Assembly: GCA_958296405.1 (NCBI GenBank)
Contig: OY282519.1
Location: forward strand, 1,038,132 to 1,102,131
Direction: 5' to 3'
DNA length: 64,000 nt
From: an uncultured Pseudomonadales bacterium
GTDB taxonomy: Bacteria; Pseudomonadota; Gammaproteobacteria; Pseudomonadales; Azotimanducaceae
The translations under genes were made by a program, and so were the position numbers. Every line of letters starts with the position of its first letter. Position 1 is the stretch's first letter. This document shows, in pieces, positions 1 through 8,212 of this stretch. The notes beneath the pieces are model-generated. The model had not been told where the DNA came from and ran no database searches. It worked only from the letters and a program-made list of their open reading frames with translations.

Positions 1-95
1 GTTGCCGGCGGCGTGTGGTCTTGGGCGGCAGCGAGCGGCGCGAGGCCAGCGACGGCGCCGAACCGCAGCATGTCCCGCCGAGCCAGTTTCGTCAT
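1..95 (-). CDS. Tat-exported protein, N-terminal fragment cut by window edge
   Basis: An ATG on the minus strand at 95 is preceded by a strong ribosome binding site (AGGGAGG). It opens a frame that runs off the left end of the window. The visible 31 residues begin MTKLARRDMLRFGAVAGL and continue to an Ala-rich stretch. This is a typical twin-arginine signal: two Arg, D-M-L-R, then a hydrophobic core and an AAA-type cleavage region. The mature protein lies outside the window, so its function is unknown. Tat substrates are often cofactor-bearing periplasmic oxidoreductases or hydrolases, but that is only a family-level expectation. Confidence 0.72.
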   Translation of the reverse strand, partial: MTKLARRDMLRFGAVAGLAPLAAAQDHTPPA

Positions 96-349
96 GGGGC
101 ACCCTCCCTTGCAATGCGGCAAAGGGTAAGCCGCGGACGTGCCGCTGTCACGCGCTTGCCGCCGTTTCGCCCTTGGCGTCTTGCTGATGACGGGGTAGGT
201 TCTCGCATCGCTGTGAGACATGGCTGAAATTGCGCCTGAGCCCTTGAAGCGGCGTCCGAACACTGAGAGAGTGCGCCTGAACTCTGGACATAAACGTTGG
301 AAGAGTGCGCTGCCGTGGGAGCAATCGATCATCCGCGGAGGCGAGAACC

Positions 350-1027
350 ATGACGTACGCCATCGACACACACGCCGTCGTCGCCGATCTTGAGGCGACT
401 GGCTTGGCGCGCGGCCAAGCGGAGAGCATTGTGGCTGCCATTGTCAGCGCCGCGGACGCGCACCTGACGAAGGCGGACTTGACGGTTGCGCTGGCCGACG
501 TTGCAAGAAAGACGGATTTGGAGCGATTTGCGACCAAGGCCGACCTTGAGCGCTGTGCCACGAAGGCCGACCTTGAGCGATTTGCGACGAAGGCGGACTT
601 GGAGCGCTGCGCCACGAAGGCCGACCTTGAGCGATTTGCCATGAAGGCTGACTTGGAGCGGTTTGCCACGAAGGCTGACCTTGAGCGGTTTGCCACGAAG
701 GAAGATTTGGAGCGATTTGCCACGAAGGAGGACTTCGAGCGCTGCGCCACCAAAGCCGACCTTGAACGATATGCGGCGAAGGCCGACCTTGAGCGGTCTG
801 CCTTGAAGGAAGACTTGAAGCGATATGCAACCAAAGCCGACCTAAAGGAAGCGCTGGCGGATTACGTCACCAAGGAAGACCTGCGCTTGGCGCTGGCGGA
901 TGTGGTGCGCACGGCGGACTTGGAGGCCGCGATTCAGAAGGCAACGAGCAAGCTGATGGCCATGCAGTCAACGCTCTTTGTGACGCTCGTGGTTGTCATG
1001 CTTGGTGGTTTGAGGCTCTTCCTCTGA
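350..1027 (+). CDS. DUF1640-like coiled-coil protein with C-terminal membrane anchor
   Basis: This gene encodes 225 residues. The ATG at 350 follows GGAGGCGAG and is preferred over an upstream alternative at 305. The N-terminus (AIDTHAVVADLEATGLARGQAE) matches the start of DUF1640/CCDC90-type proteins, which are predicted coiled-coil membrane proteins of unknown role. Residues 54-161 are twelve near-perfect copies of a 9-residue unit, K-A-D-L-E-R-F/C-A-T. Two longer units follow, then a hydrophobic helix at about 205-225 that should anchor the protein with a long helical rod on one side. It stands alone with its own leader and converges on the sulfotransferase gene. The family match rests on the N-terminus and overall layout. 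Confidence 0.78.
   Translation: MTYAIDTHAVVADLEATGLARGQAESIVAAIVSAADAHLTKADLTVALADVARKTDLERFATKADLERCATKADLERFATKADLERCATKADLERFAMKADLERFATKADLERFATKEDLERFATKEDFERCATKADLERYAAKADLERSALKEDLKRYATKADLKEALADYVTKEDLRLALADVVRTADLEAAIQKATSKLMAMQSTLFVTLVVVMLGGLRLFL
509..832 (+). repeat. 12 tandem 27-bp coding repeats
   Basis: Twelve in-frame 27-bp units encode K-[AET]-[DE]-[LF]-[EK]-R-[FCYS]-A-[TMAL]. The first eight or nine are almost identical at the DNA level, with alternating units carrying Phe or Cys codons. This suggests recent expansion or gene conversion. The array produces long open frames on the opposite strand that are artefacts of the repeat. Confidence 0.9.
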
Positions 1028-1136
1028 GCCCCTTGCTCGCTTGAGCGGCTGGTTGGGCGAACAGGCGAGGCGGCGCCGCCCGTCGTCGTTGCCCCGGCGT
1101 GGGGTGGCAGGGCATCCGCGCCGAGTCAGCGCCTGT

Positions 1137-1781
1137 CTACTGCTTGGCGCGGGCGCGATCGGCTTGCCGCCAACGCTCGTGGAACTCACCTGTCGTGTTG
1201 ACGCGCGGGTAGGGTTTGTCCGGCACGCTCACGCCGAGGGCCCGGCAAAGCGGCGCCCAGCCGTCCCGCGAGTCGAAGACGATCAGGCGTTCCGGCGGCA
1301 CCACAGCGGGAACCCGCGCGACATTCGCTTCGTAGACGGCGATGGCGTTGGCCTTGTCGTCTAGGTCGCCGCCGAATGTGCCCTCGACGATGATGTCGTT
1401 GGCCATCGCGAGACGCTTGCGGCGCACTGGATCGTCGGCGCGCAAGCCTTCCTGCATGGATCGAAAGATCGTGGCTGCCGCGCTTTCGTACCAACTGGCC
1501 GCGTCCCGCATTGTGAGGATGACCCGCGCCTCCGGATAGAAGGCCATGAGGGGCTCCCAGAACGCCGCCGCCGGCCAGTCCACCGCCGCGGCGTAGCCGT
1601 CGAACAGCGTCTCCCACGGCTCCTCGCCGCGCCAAGCGGCCTGCCAGAGTGCTGCATGATGTGGCTGCTCCACCACTGCCATCATGTGGTAGCACTTGGC
1701 GAAGCCGAGGCGCTCCAGCGCGAACTTCAAGGACAACGTGCCGGTGCGGCCGAAGCCAGCGCCGATGAGTTTGAGGGTCAT
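1137..1781 (-). CDS. sulfotransferase family protein
   Basis: This 214-residue protein begins MTLKLIGAGFGRTGTLSLK. The G-x-G-R-T-G-T loop at residues 9-15 is the 5'-phosphosulfate-binding motif of the Sulfotransfer_4 group, and it is followed by the usual LERLGF helix. These enzymes transfer sulfate from PAPS to an acceptor, which the sequence does not reveal. The start at 1781 is set by GGGAGAA just upstream. It overlaps the stop of the MtfA-like gene by four bases (ATGA), so the two are probably translationally coupled. A second sulfotransferase (3706) and an APS kinase (10959) lie nearby, which makes a role in sulfating the local polysaccharide possible but unproven. Confidence 0.82.
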   Translation of the reverse strand: MTLKLIGAGFGRTGTLSLKFALERLGFAKCYHMMAVVEQPHHAALWQAAWRGEEPWETLFDGYAAAVDWPAAAFWEPLMAFYPEARVILTMRDAASWYESAAATIFRSMQEGLRADDPVRRKRLAMANDIIVEGTFGGDLDDKANAIAVYEANVARVPAVVPPERLIVFDSRDGWAPLCRALGVSVPDKPYPRVNTTGEFHERWRQADRARAKQ

Positions 1782-2626
1782 GGCATTGTTCTCCCAAGTT
1801 TGAGCGGATCTTCGCCGAAGAGCTGCGCCAGCTGGGCATGAACGGCCGGCCACGGCTCGGCGACGATCCAGGGTGCTGTGAAAAACGCTTCCACCAACAC
1901 CGCGAAGAACTCGGCGGGGCTTTGCGCCGCATAGTCGTCGAGGGGTGCCGCCGCGCCGCGGTCAAGCGCCTTGCACAGCGCGTCGAAGGCCACCGAAAGC
2001 GTCGCCTGCCAGCGCGCCGCGGACATGCCTTGGCGCAACGGTGGCAGGCCGTTGTGGTCGCCACTCAGTTCGTCGAGCTTGTGCGCGAACTCGTGCAACA
2101 CCACGTTGCCGCACCATGAGTCCTGCCCCGGATCGTCGCGCCAGGGCCGTGCTTCGTCCCACGCGAGCACCACGGCGCCGCCGTGCATCGCTTCGCCGTC
2201 CAACTCTTCGTAGCCGCGATGGACGATGCCGTCTTCGTCCCACACCTCGCGTTCTGCGACGAACCCGGCCGGATAGAGCACGAGCGTGCGACAGGCCGCC
2301 AACGCGCCATAGCCCAGATTCAACGCCAGCCGGCAGGCCTGCGCGCCCACGGCGAGGCGGGCATAGTCATCCACGTTGAAGCCTTGGGCGCCGAAGAAGC
2401 GCTTGTCGGCGATGAAGCGCCGCGTCATCTCGCGCAGCCGCTGCAAGCCTGCGGCGCTCAAGCCGTCGCAGAGTGGCAATTCCGCCACCACCTGCGCCCA
2501 GAGCGCGTCGTCGATTAGATGCCGGCGCAGGCGTTGCTTGAGCAGCCAAGCGGCAAGCGGATTAGCAATCGCCGTCTGCTCGGCGCAAGGCGCCGGGCTT
2601 GGCGCTGCAGTGGGCGCTTGCAACAA
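1778..2626 (-). CDS. mtfA: MtfA-like zinc metallopeptidase (M90)
   Basis: This gene encodes 282 residues. The motif H-E-F-A-H-K-L-D at about residues 177-184 is the HExxH zinc site of MtfA, the soluble aminopeptidase that binds the Mlc/DgsA repressor in enterobacteria. The flanking regions (FIADKRFFGAQGF, LNLGYGALAACRTLVLYPAGF, SWCGNVVLHEF) fit the family along its length. An in-frame stop at 2633-2635 forces the start to the TTG at 2626 or just after, so the exact N-terminus is uncertain. The gene lies seven bases after the phosphatase gene and overlaps the sulfotransferase start, forming a three-gene unit read leftward. Regulation of a PTS system by this copy is not implied. Confidence 0.85.
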   Translation of the reverse strand: MLQAPTAAPSPAPCAEQTAIANPLAAWLLKQRLRRHLIDDALWAQVVAELPLCDGLSAAGLQRLREMTRRFIADKRFFGAQGFNVDDYARLAVGAQACRLALNLGYGALAACRTLVLYPAGFVAEREVWDEDGIVHRGYEELDGEAMHGGAVVLAWDEARPWRDDPGQDSWCGNVVLHEFAHKLDELSGDHNGLPPLRQGMSAARWQATLSVAFDALCKALDRGAAAPLDDYAAQSPAEFFAVLVEAFFTAPWIVAEPWPAVHAQLAQLFGEDPLKLGRTMP

Positions 2627-2632
2627 CGCCGG

Positions 2633-3418
2633 TCATGGATGCATGGCGGCGATGGCCGCGGCATGGAGGGCTTCGTTCGCCGCCGCGACCACTAGGCGTT
2701 CGCCTTGGGCAGGCCCGCCTGCCAAATCGGTGATCGATGCCCCGGCGCCGCGCACGATGGGCACCAAGGGCAAGATGTCGTAGGAGCGGATGTCGTCCTC
2801 GATCACGATGTCCACTAAGCCATGCGCGAGCAGGCAGTAGTTATAGCAGTCGCCGCCATAGCGCATCAGCCGCACCCGCTTCGCCAGCGCTTGAAAGCGC
2901 TTGAGCGTGGCGTCATCGAAGATGTCGGGGTGCGTCGCGCACAGCACAGCGTCTGCCACCATCGGGTTGGCGCGGGCGCGCAGCACTTGGCGGGTGCCGC
3001 CGCGGTCGATCCACGCCTGCTCGCCGTCGCCGCCGAACGTCTCCCGCACCACCGGTTGATGCATGAGGCCGGCGGCGGGTTCGCCATCGCGCAGGATGCC
3101 GAGCAGGCACCCCCACGCCGGCAACCCTGTCATGAAGGAACGGGTGCCGTCGATGGGATCGATGATCCAGCTCCACGCCGATTGGCCACGATGCTCGCCG
3201 AACTCCTCGCCAACGATGCCATGATGCGGATAGCGCGCTGCAATCCGTTCGCGCAGACACGCTTCCACCGCCCGGTCCGCTTCGGTCACCGGGTCGAAGC
3301 CATCGCCGGCAAGTTTGTTCTCGACGGTGAGCGGTGCGCGAAAGCGCGCCGCGGCCAGTTCACCGGCCGCGCTCAGCGCCTCTTGGCCGAACGCCAGCAG
3401 ACGGTCGATTTCGGACAC
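2633..3418 (-). CDS. hisN: histidinol-phosphatase-like inositol monophosphatase family enzyme
   Basis: This is a 261-residue member of the Mg-dependent IMPase superfamily. It shows the metal-binding EEFGE and D-P-I-D-G-T-R-S-F motifs and the C-terminal SYDILPLVPIVRGAGASITDLAGG block. The sequence style (VSEIDRLLAFGQEAL at the start, LMRYGGDCYNYCLLAHG) is that of HisN-type histidinol phosphatases rather than SuhB. I chose the GTG at 3418 because GGGGCAGG lies nine bases upstream and the protein then starts where homologues do; an ATG at 3466 would add 16 residues. It would act in the cytoplasm on histidinol phosphate or a related sugar phosphate. It heads the unit with mtfA and the sulfotransferase. 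Confidence 0.82.
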   Translation of the reverse strand: MSEIDRLLAFGQEALSAAGELAAARFRAPLTVENKLAGDGFDPVTEADRAVEACLRERIAARYPHHGIVGEEFGEHRGQSAWSWIIDPIDGTRSFMTGLPAWGCLLGILRDGEPAAGLMHQPVVRETFGGDGEQAWIDRGGTRQVLRARANPMVADAVLCATHPDIFDDATLKRFQALAKRVRLMRYGGDCYNYCLLAHGLVDIVIEDDIRSYDILPLVPIVRGAGASITDLAGGPAQGERLVVAAANEALHAAAIAAMHP

Positions 3419-3535
3419 GGGCGATTGCCTGCCCCATAGCGCCGGCGTGGCCAAACGGCCAGCCATGGGCGGGTTGAGGGACGCCAGCCTACCATCACGC
3501 TCCCGGCGCACCAAAGCAGCCGCGCCCCCTTGGGA

Positions 3536-3541
3536 TAGAAT
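3536..3541 (+). promoter_or_regulatory. possible -10 box upstream of the sulfotransferase/RgpF gene
   Basis: TAGAAT lies in the divergent gap between hisN and the gene at 3706, about 165 bases before that start. I see no convincing -35 box 16-18 bases upstream, so this is a weak call. Confidence 0.3.
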
Positions 3542-3705
3542 GCTTGCCCGTCCGGAGACCAACGGGCGCGGGCCGTTGGCTGCGGCACGGGTGGCCGCAA
3601 ATCGACGCCTGCCATCGACCCAAGGATGCCCAGATTGATGGCTGCAATGGCACCACAAGCGGCTGCGCGCGCCGGCGCTGTACACAGCTTGGGGAAGCGC
3701 GCGGC

Positions 3706-6480
3706 ATGAAGCGCGTCGCCGTGTTGGTCGCGGGCATGCATCGAAGTGGCACCTCCGCGTTGACGCGACTTTGCGTCGGCCTAGGCTGCGATGCGCCGCG
3801 CACACCGATGCAAGCCGATGCCCACAACGCCTTGGGCTATTGGGAGTCTTCGGTCATCGCTGAGCTGAACGAGGCTGTGTTGGCGTCCGCCGGCTCATCG
3901 TGGGATGACTCGGGGCCGTTCAATGCCGAGTGGCACGCCTCCCCCGCCGCCGCGCCTTATCGGGAGCGGGCCTTGGAGGCGCTCGAACGCGAGTTCGGCG
4001 ACAGCCCGCTGTTCGTGCTGAAAGATCCGCGCATTTGCCGCCTGCTCACCTTCTGGAAGGCGGCCTTGGCGCAATTCGGCGCAGCGCCCCGCATCGCCAT
4101 CCCAGTGCGCAATCCGATGGAAGTGGCCGCCTCCCTCGCGCAGCGCGATCTCATTGAAGAGCCGCTCGGCGCGCTCTTGTGGCTGCGCAACGTGTTGGAT
4201 GCGGAGGCGAGCTGCCGAGACGACGCCCGCGCGTTCATTCGCTACGACGATCTGTTGGCGAACTGGGAGTCCGCCGCGGAGCGCTTGGGGCGGGAACTGT
4301 CCATTGCCTGGCCGCGGCGCTCAGGCCAAGCCGCCCTCGACATCGACGAGAACCTGCCGCGCTCGCTCAGACACCAAGTGCGGGCGGATGCGGATGTGCA
4401 TGACGCGCCCGCGGTCGCGGATTGGGTGAAGGCCACCTATGCCATCCTCACCCGTTGGGCGCGGGATGATGTGCGGGCCGGCGACGCAGCGAGCTTGGAG
4501 GCGACCCGGGCCGCTTTCGACGCGGCGGAGGCCGCCTTTCGCCGCCCACTTGCGCTGGGTCTTCGCGCTCGCCAGCGGGAAGCGCGGCTCGATGTCGAGT
4601 TGACGGAGCGGCGGCGGGAAATGGAAGCGCTGGCGGCCGAGATCCACGCCAAGGACAGCCAACTGGCTGATCTCGGCGGCGCCCTGACGGAGCGGGATGT
4701 GCGCATCGATGCCTTGGAACACCAAGTGCTTGGCCGGGATGGACAGATCGACGCCAAGGACAGGCAGCTGGCTGAGCTCGGCAGCACCCTGACGGAGCGG
4801 GACGGGCGCATCGATGGCCTCGAAACCCAAGTTCGTGACCAAGATAAGCGGATCGATGCGGCAGAGGTTCGCTCGCGCGCTCGGGCGCAGGAGATCGACG
4901 CGCTCCTCGCTTCCACTTCTTGGCGCATCACCCGCCCCTTGCGCGGCGCCAAGCGCCTGTGGGCTGCCGCTTCCCGAAACGGCGCCCAGGTTCTGGGTTT
5001 CGCGTTCATGCTGCCGGCGCGTCTCGCCTGGCGCTTGTTGCCGCTGCCGAAGGCGCGCAAGGAGAGCATCCGGCGCGCGGCGCTGCAGCGGCTGCCCAAG
5101 CGCCTCGCCGGCCACAACGCATCGCTCTACGACCGCGCCGGTGGCTATGTCCATGCCAGTCGGCTAGACCTTGCGGATTACAACCACCGCGCCGCCCAAG
5201 GCAAGGGGGCCGTGCCGATCTTGTTCGACGGGGATTGGTATCTCGCCAACAACGAGGATGTGCGGCTTGCCGGCGTTGACCCGTTGGCGCACTACCTTGA
5301 GGGCGGCGCCGCGGAAGGCCGGCTGCCGATGCCGATCGAACCGGACGACATCGAGCCGATGATCGAGAGCCTGCATCGATTGAACTTGAAGGATCCCGGC
5401 GCATTTCGCTTCGATGGCGCCTTCTACAAAGTGCTTTATCCGGACCTTGCGTCGCTGGACGATGCGGCGTTGGCGCAGCACCACGAGGCGCACGGGCGAG
5501 CGGAGTCCCGCGTGGCCTCCAAGGGCGAGTTCGTCGATCAGCTTTGCCGCCATCCGGCGGAGATCCCGTTGGATTTCCATGCCGACGAATACATCGACCT
5601 CTATCCGGACTTGAGCGGTTTCGCGGAGCGCCCGGCCTTGGAGGCGTTGCGCCACTACATGCTGCATGGCCGCTGGGAACCGCGTCTGCACACGCTGCGC
5701 GGGGACGCGCCGTCCCCAACGCGCCAAGCCGCCGAGGCGCCGCCGATTGCTGGCGAGCGGCGGCCGCTCTGCGTGCTCGCCCATGTCTACTACCCCGATC
5801 TCTGGCCGGAACTCTGCACCTACATCGACAACCTGCCGCCAGTGTCTTACGACCTGTATGTCAATCTCGTCGATGCGACGTTCAGCCAAGAATTGCTCGC
5901 CGCCATCCGCGCGGCCTATCCGACGGCGCGGGTGTACATCAGCGAGAACATCGGGCGCGACATCGGCGGATACTTCCAGCTACTGGGCAACATCCGCATG
6001 GAGGACTATGCGGCCTTCTGCTTGCTCCACACCAAGCGCAGCCCGCACATGGCGCCTGGGGAAGTGCAGCGTTGGCGCAGGAAGCTGTTGATGCCGCTGC
6101 TCGGCAGCCCCGAACGGGCGTCGGAAAATCTGGAGTTGATGTGCGCCGATGACGCCATCGGCCAACTCGGCGCCGAAGCGTGTCGCTATGCAGAGCTGAA
6201 CGACAATCCAGAGAAGTACTTTGACGCGCTCAAGCGGCTCGGCATCCACGAGGACGCGGCGCCTGTGGAGTTCTTGAGCGGCACCATGATGTTTGTTCGC
6301 AGCGAAGTGCTGCGCCGCGTGTTCGAGTGCCTGCGCGACGTGCCCTTTGAGGCTGGCGACGGCGGTTCCCTTGCGTTCCATCGGGATGGCCAATGGGCGC
6401 ACGCGGTGGAGCGCGCCATCGGCGCCGTCGTGCGTGACATGGGCTATCGCTTCGAGTGGCGCGCGGCGGAGGGTGCTTAG
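3706..6480 (+). CDS. sulfotransferase / coiled-coil / rhamnan-synthesis-F fusion protein
   Basis: This is a 924-residue multidomain protein. Residues 1-270 are a sulfotransferase with the P-loop G-M-H-R-S-G-T-S at 10-17. Residues 285-400 are a long coiled coil rich in ERD/ALE heptads, followed by the STSWRITRPLR motif common before glycosyltransferase domains. About 504-661 hold three FDxxxYLxxNPDV/GxDPLxHYxxxGxxEGR-type repeats seen in large bacterial glycosyltransferases. Residues 687-922 match RgpF (rhamnan synthesis protein F): LCVLAHVYYPDLW, SENIGRDIGGYF, FLSGTMMFVRSEVL. It probably links sulfation to glycan elongation at the cytoplasmic membrane. The start has GGGGAAG upstream, and the stop abuts the next ATG, so it heads the rightward 3706-9235 run. 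Confidence 0.85.
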   Translation: MKRVAVLVAGMHRSGTSALTRLCVGLGCDAPRTPMQADAHNALGYWESSVIAELNEAVLASAGSSWDDSGPFNAEWHASPAAAPYRERALEALEREFGDSPLFVLKDPRICRLLTFWKAALAQFGAAPRIAIPVRNPMEVAASLAQRDLIEEPLGALLWLRNVLDAEASCRDDARAFIRYDDLLANWESAAERLGRELSIAWPRRSGQAALDIDENLPRSLRHQVRADADVHDAPAVADWVKATYAILTRWARDDVRAGDAASLEATRAAFDAAEAAFRRPLALGLRARQREARLDVELTERRREMEALAAEIHAKDSQLADLGGALTERDVRIDALEHQVLGRDGQIDAKDRQLAELGSTLTERDGRIDGLETQVRDQDKRIDAAEVRSRARAQEIDALLASTSWRITRPLRGAKRLWAAASRNGAQVLGFAFMLPARLAWRLLPLPKARKESIRRAALQRLPKRLAGHNASLYDRAGGYVHASRLDLADYNHRAAQGKGAVPILFDGDWYLANNEDVRLAGVDPLAHYLEGGAAEGRLPMPIEPDDIEPMIESLHRLNLKDPGAFRFDGAFYKVLYPDLASLDDAALAQHHEAHGRAESRVASKGEFVDQLCRHPAEIPLDFHADEYIDLYPDLSGFAERPALEALRHYMLHGRWEPRLHTLRGDAPSPTRQAAEAPPIAGERRPLCVLAHVYYPDLWPELCTYIDNLPPVSYDLYVNLVDATFSQELLAAIRAAYPTARVYISENIGRDIGGYFQLLGNIRMEDYAAFCLLHTKRSPHMAPGEVQRWRRKLLMPLLGSPERASENLELMCADDAIGQLGAEACRYAELNDNPEKYFDALKRLGIHEDAAPVEFLSGTMMFVRSEVLRRVFECLRDVPFEAGDGGSLAFHRDGQWAHAVERAIGAVVRDMGYRFEWRAAEGA

Positions 6481-7629
6481 ATGCGGGCTTGCATCGTTTG
6501 CCATGAGGCGAGTTTAACCGGGGCGCCGCGGGTCGGCTTCGACATTGCCGCGCACCTCGCCCGCGCGCACGAGGTGACGCTGCTCACGAAGAAAGATGGC
6601 CCCCTCATCGGGCTGCCTCATTACGACCGGCAGCGCCTTGGCTACCGCGATTTGGGCACCAACCATGAGATTTGCGACCTCACCTACGCGGAACGGGTGG
6701 AGGGCGCCGTCGCCATCCTCGATGAGCTCCGGGCAGACCTCGTGTACGTCAACTCGGTTGCCGCTGGGGAGTGGTGCGAAGCCGGGCGTCGCGCTGGCGC
6801 CACCGTCGCGCTGCACACCCATGAGACGCGCGGCAGCCTGCCGGCGCTGCTGTCGCGAATTTGCACGCCGCGGATACTGGATTGGGTGGATATGTTGATT
6901 GGCGCGTCGCGGCAGGCCATTGATGACTTGGAGCAGCTCACGCGCCGCCAAGCGCCGAATCGGCTGGACTTTGGCATCTTCATCGATGTGGGGGCGGTGC
7001 GGGCGCAGGGGCAGTTGCCGGCGGGGGACGCCATCAACGCGGCCGGTGCCGCCTTGGCGGAAAGCGACCGGCCAGTCGTTGCCATGTGTGGCTTGGCGCA
7101 ACCGCGCAAGGGCGCGGACATCTTCCTTGAAGTGGCCGACCGCATGCCGGAGTGCGACTTTCTTTGGATTGGCCCGTGGGCGCCGCCGGAGACGGACTTG
7201 AACGGCGAGACGTGGGAGCGGTTTCAGCAACTGCGCCTAGGCAATTGCTATGTGACGGGGATGGTGAGCAACCCCTACGCTGCGCTGCGCCGCGCCGCTG
7301 CCTTTGTGTTGACATCCCGCGAGGACCCAAATCCCCTCGTGGCCGCGGAAGCCTTGGTGCTCGGGCTCAAGGTCGTGGCCTTCGCCGAGACGGGCGCCAC
7401 GGTCAAGTTGCTTGAGCGCTTCGGCTATGCGCTGAGCGGCCGCCCCGAAGCGGCTCGCATCGCTGCGCTGCTGCCAAGCATTTTGGCCGCGGAGGGCCCG
7501 TGGCGCGACGGGCTGGGCGCCGCCATCGACGTGGCGGTGGATGGCGCCGGCAAACTGGTCTCTTTGCAGAACACGCTCGAAACGCTTGTTGCCACGCGAA
7601 CAGGTGCCGCGACCGTGGCCGCCACGTGA
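6481..7629 (+). CDS. family 4 glycosyltransferase
   Basis: This 382-residue GT-B fold glycosyltransferase starts immediately after the stop of the fusion gene. The N-terminal half shows MRACIVCHEASLTGAPRVGFDIA, typical of enzymes that bind a nucleotide sugar acceptor pair. The C-terminal GT1/GT4 domain has VVAMCGLAQPRKGADIFLEVA (donor phosphate contact) and the E-x7-E element SREDPNPLVAAEALVLG near residue 281. The donor and acceptor sugars cannot be read from the sequence. Its place between the RgpF fusion and RfbC suggests a role in assembling the same surface glycan, possibly with a deoxyhexose. Confidence 0.85.
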   Translation: MRACIVCHEASLTGAPRVGFDIAAHLARAHEVTLLTKKDGPLIGLPHYDRQRLGYRDLGTNHEICDLTYAERVEGAVAILDELRADLVYVNSVAAGEWCEAGRRAGATVALHTHETRGSLPALLSRICTPRILDWVDMLIGASRQAIDDLEQLTRRQAPNRLDFGIFIDVGAVRAQGQLPAGDAINAAGAALAESDRPVVAMCGLAQPRKGADIFLEVADRMPECDFLWIGPWAPPETDLNGETWERFQQLRLGNCYVTGMVSNPYAALRRAAAFVLTSREDPNPLVAAEALVLGLKVVAFAETGATVKLLERFGYALSGRPEAARIAALLPSILAAEGPWRDGLGAAIDVAVDGAGKLVSLQNTLETLVATRTGAATVAAT

Positions 7630-7630
7630 A

Positions 7631-8206
7631 ATGAACGTCGAGCCGTTGGCCATTCCCGATGTGAAGCTCGTGACGCCGCAGCGACACGGCGACCACCGCG
7701 GGTTCTTCTCCGAGGTGTATCGCCGCGACCACCTCGCTGCGGCGGGCATCGACGTGCTCTTCGTGCAGGACAATCACTCGTTTTCCGCCGAGCGCGGCAC
7801 GGTGCGTGGGCTGCACCTGCAAGCGCCGCCGTTCGCGCAGGACAAGCTGGTGCGCGTCACGCGCGGCGCCGCGTTCGACGTCGCCGTGGACGTGCGGCGC
7901 GGCTCGCCCACCTACGGGCGCCATGTGTCCGCGATGCTGTCGGCGGATGCGTGGAATCAGCTATTCGTTCCGGCTGGTTTCGCGCACGGCATCATGACGT
8001 TGGTCGCCGACACCGAGATTCTCTACAAAGTGAGCGCCCGCTACGCCCCGGAGCATGACCAAGGCCTCTTATGGAACGATCCGGCGCTCGGCATCCCGTG
8101 GCCCATCCCGGCTGCTGAGGCGGTGCTCTCGGAGCGCGATCGCCACCACCCCGTGCTTGCGGACTTCACCACGCCCTTCGTCCACCCGGCGGCTGGCCGC
8201 GGCTAG
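7631..8206 (+). CDS. rfbC: dTDP-4-dehydrorhamnose 3,5-epimerase
   Basis: This is a 191-residue cupin epimerase of the RmlC type, which converts dTDP-4-keto-6-deoxyglucose to the L-lyxo ketone on the dTDP-rhamnose route. The family blocks are present: H-R-G-F-F-S-E-V-Y, QDNHSFS, VRGLHLQ with the catalytic His at 62, and the FVPAGFAHGI stretch. The ATG at 7631 lies one base after the previous stop region, so it is coupled to the glycosyltransferase. rfbA is present on the other strand at 14863. rfbB and rfbD are not recognisable in the window, so the pathway must be completed elsewhere or the product is not rhamnose. Confidence 0.9.
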   Translation: MNVEPLAIPDVKLVTPQRHGDHRGFFSEVYRRDHLAAAGIDVLFVQDNHSFSAERGTVRGLHLQAPPFAQDKLVRVTRGAAFDVAVDVRRGSPTYGRHVSAMLSADAWNQLFVPAGFAHGIMTLVADTEILYKVSARYAPEHDQGLLWNDPALGIPWPIPAAEAVLSERDRHHPVLADFTTPFVHPAAGRG

Positions 8207-8212
8207 GGCGCC

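Noticed and set aside
148-834. Long open frame of 228 codons on the minus strand opposite the DUF1640-like gene
   Set aside because: It is a mirror of the 27-bp repeat array (Arg/Ser/Ala-rich repeats), lacks a ribosome site, and the plus-strand frame has the family N-terminus and membrane helix.
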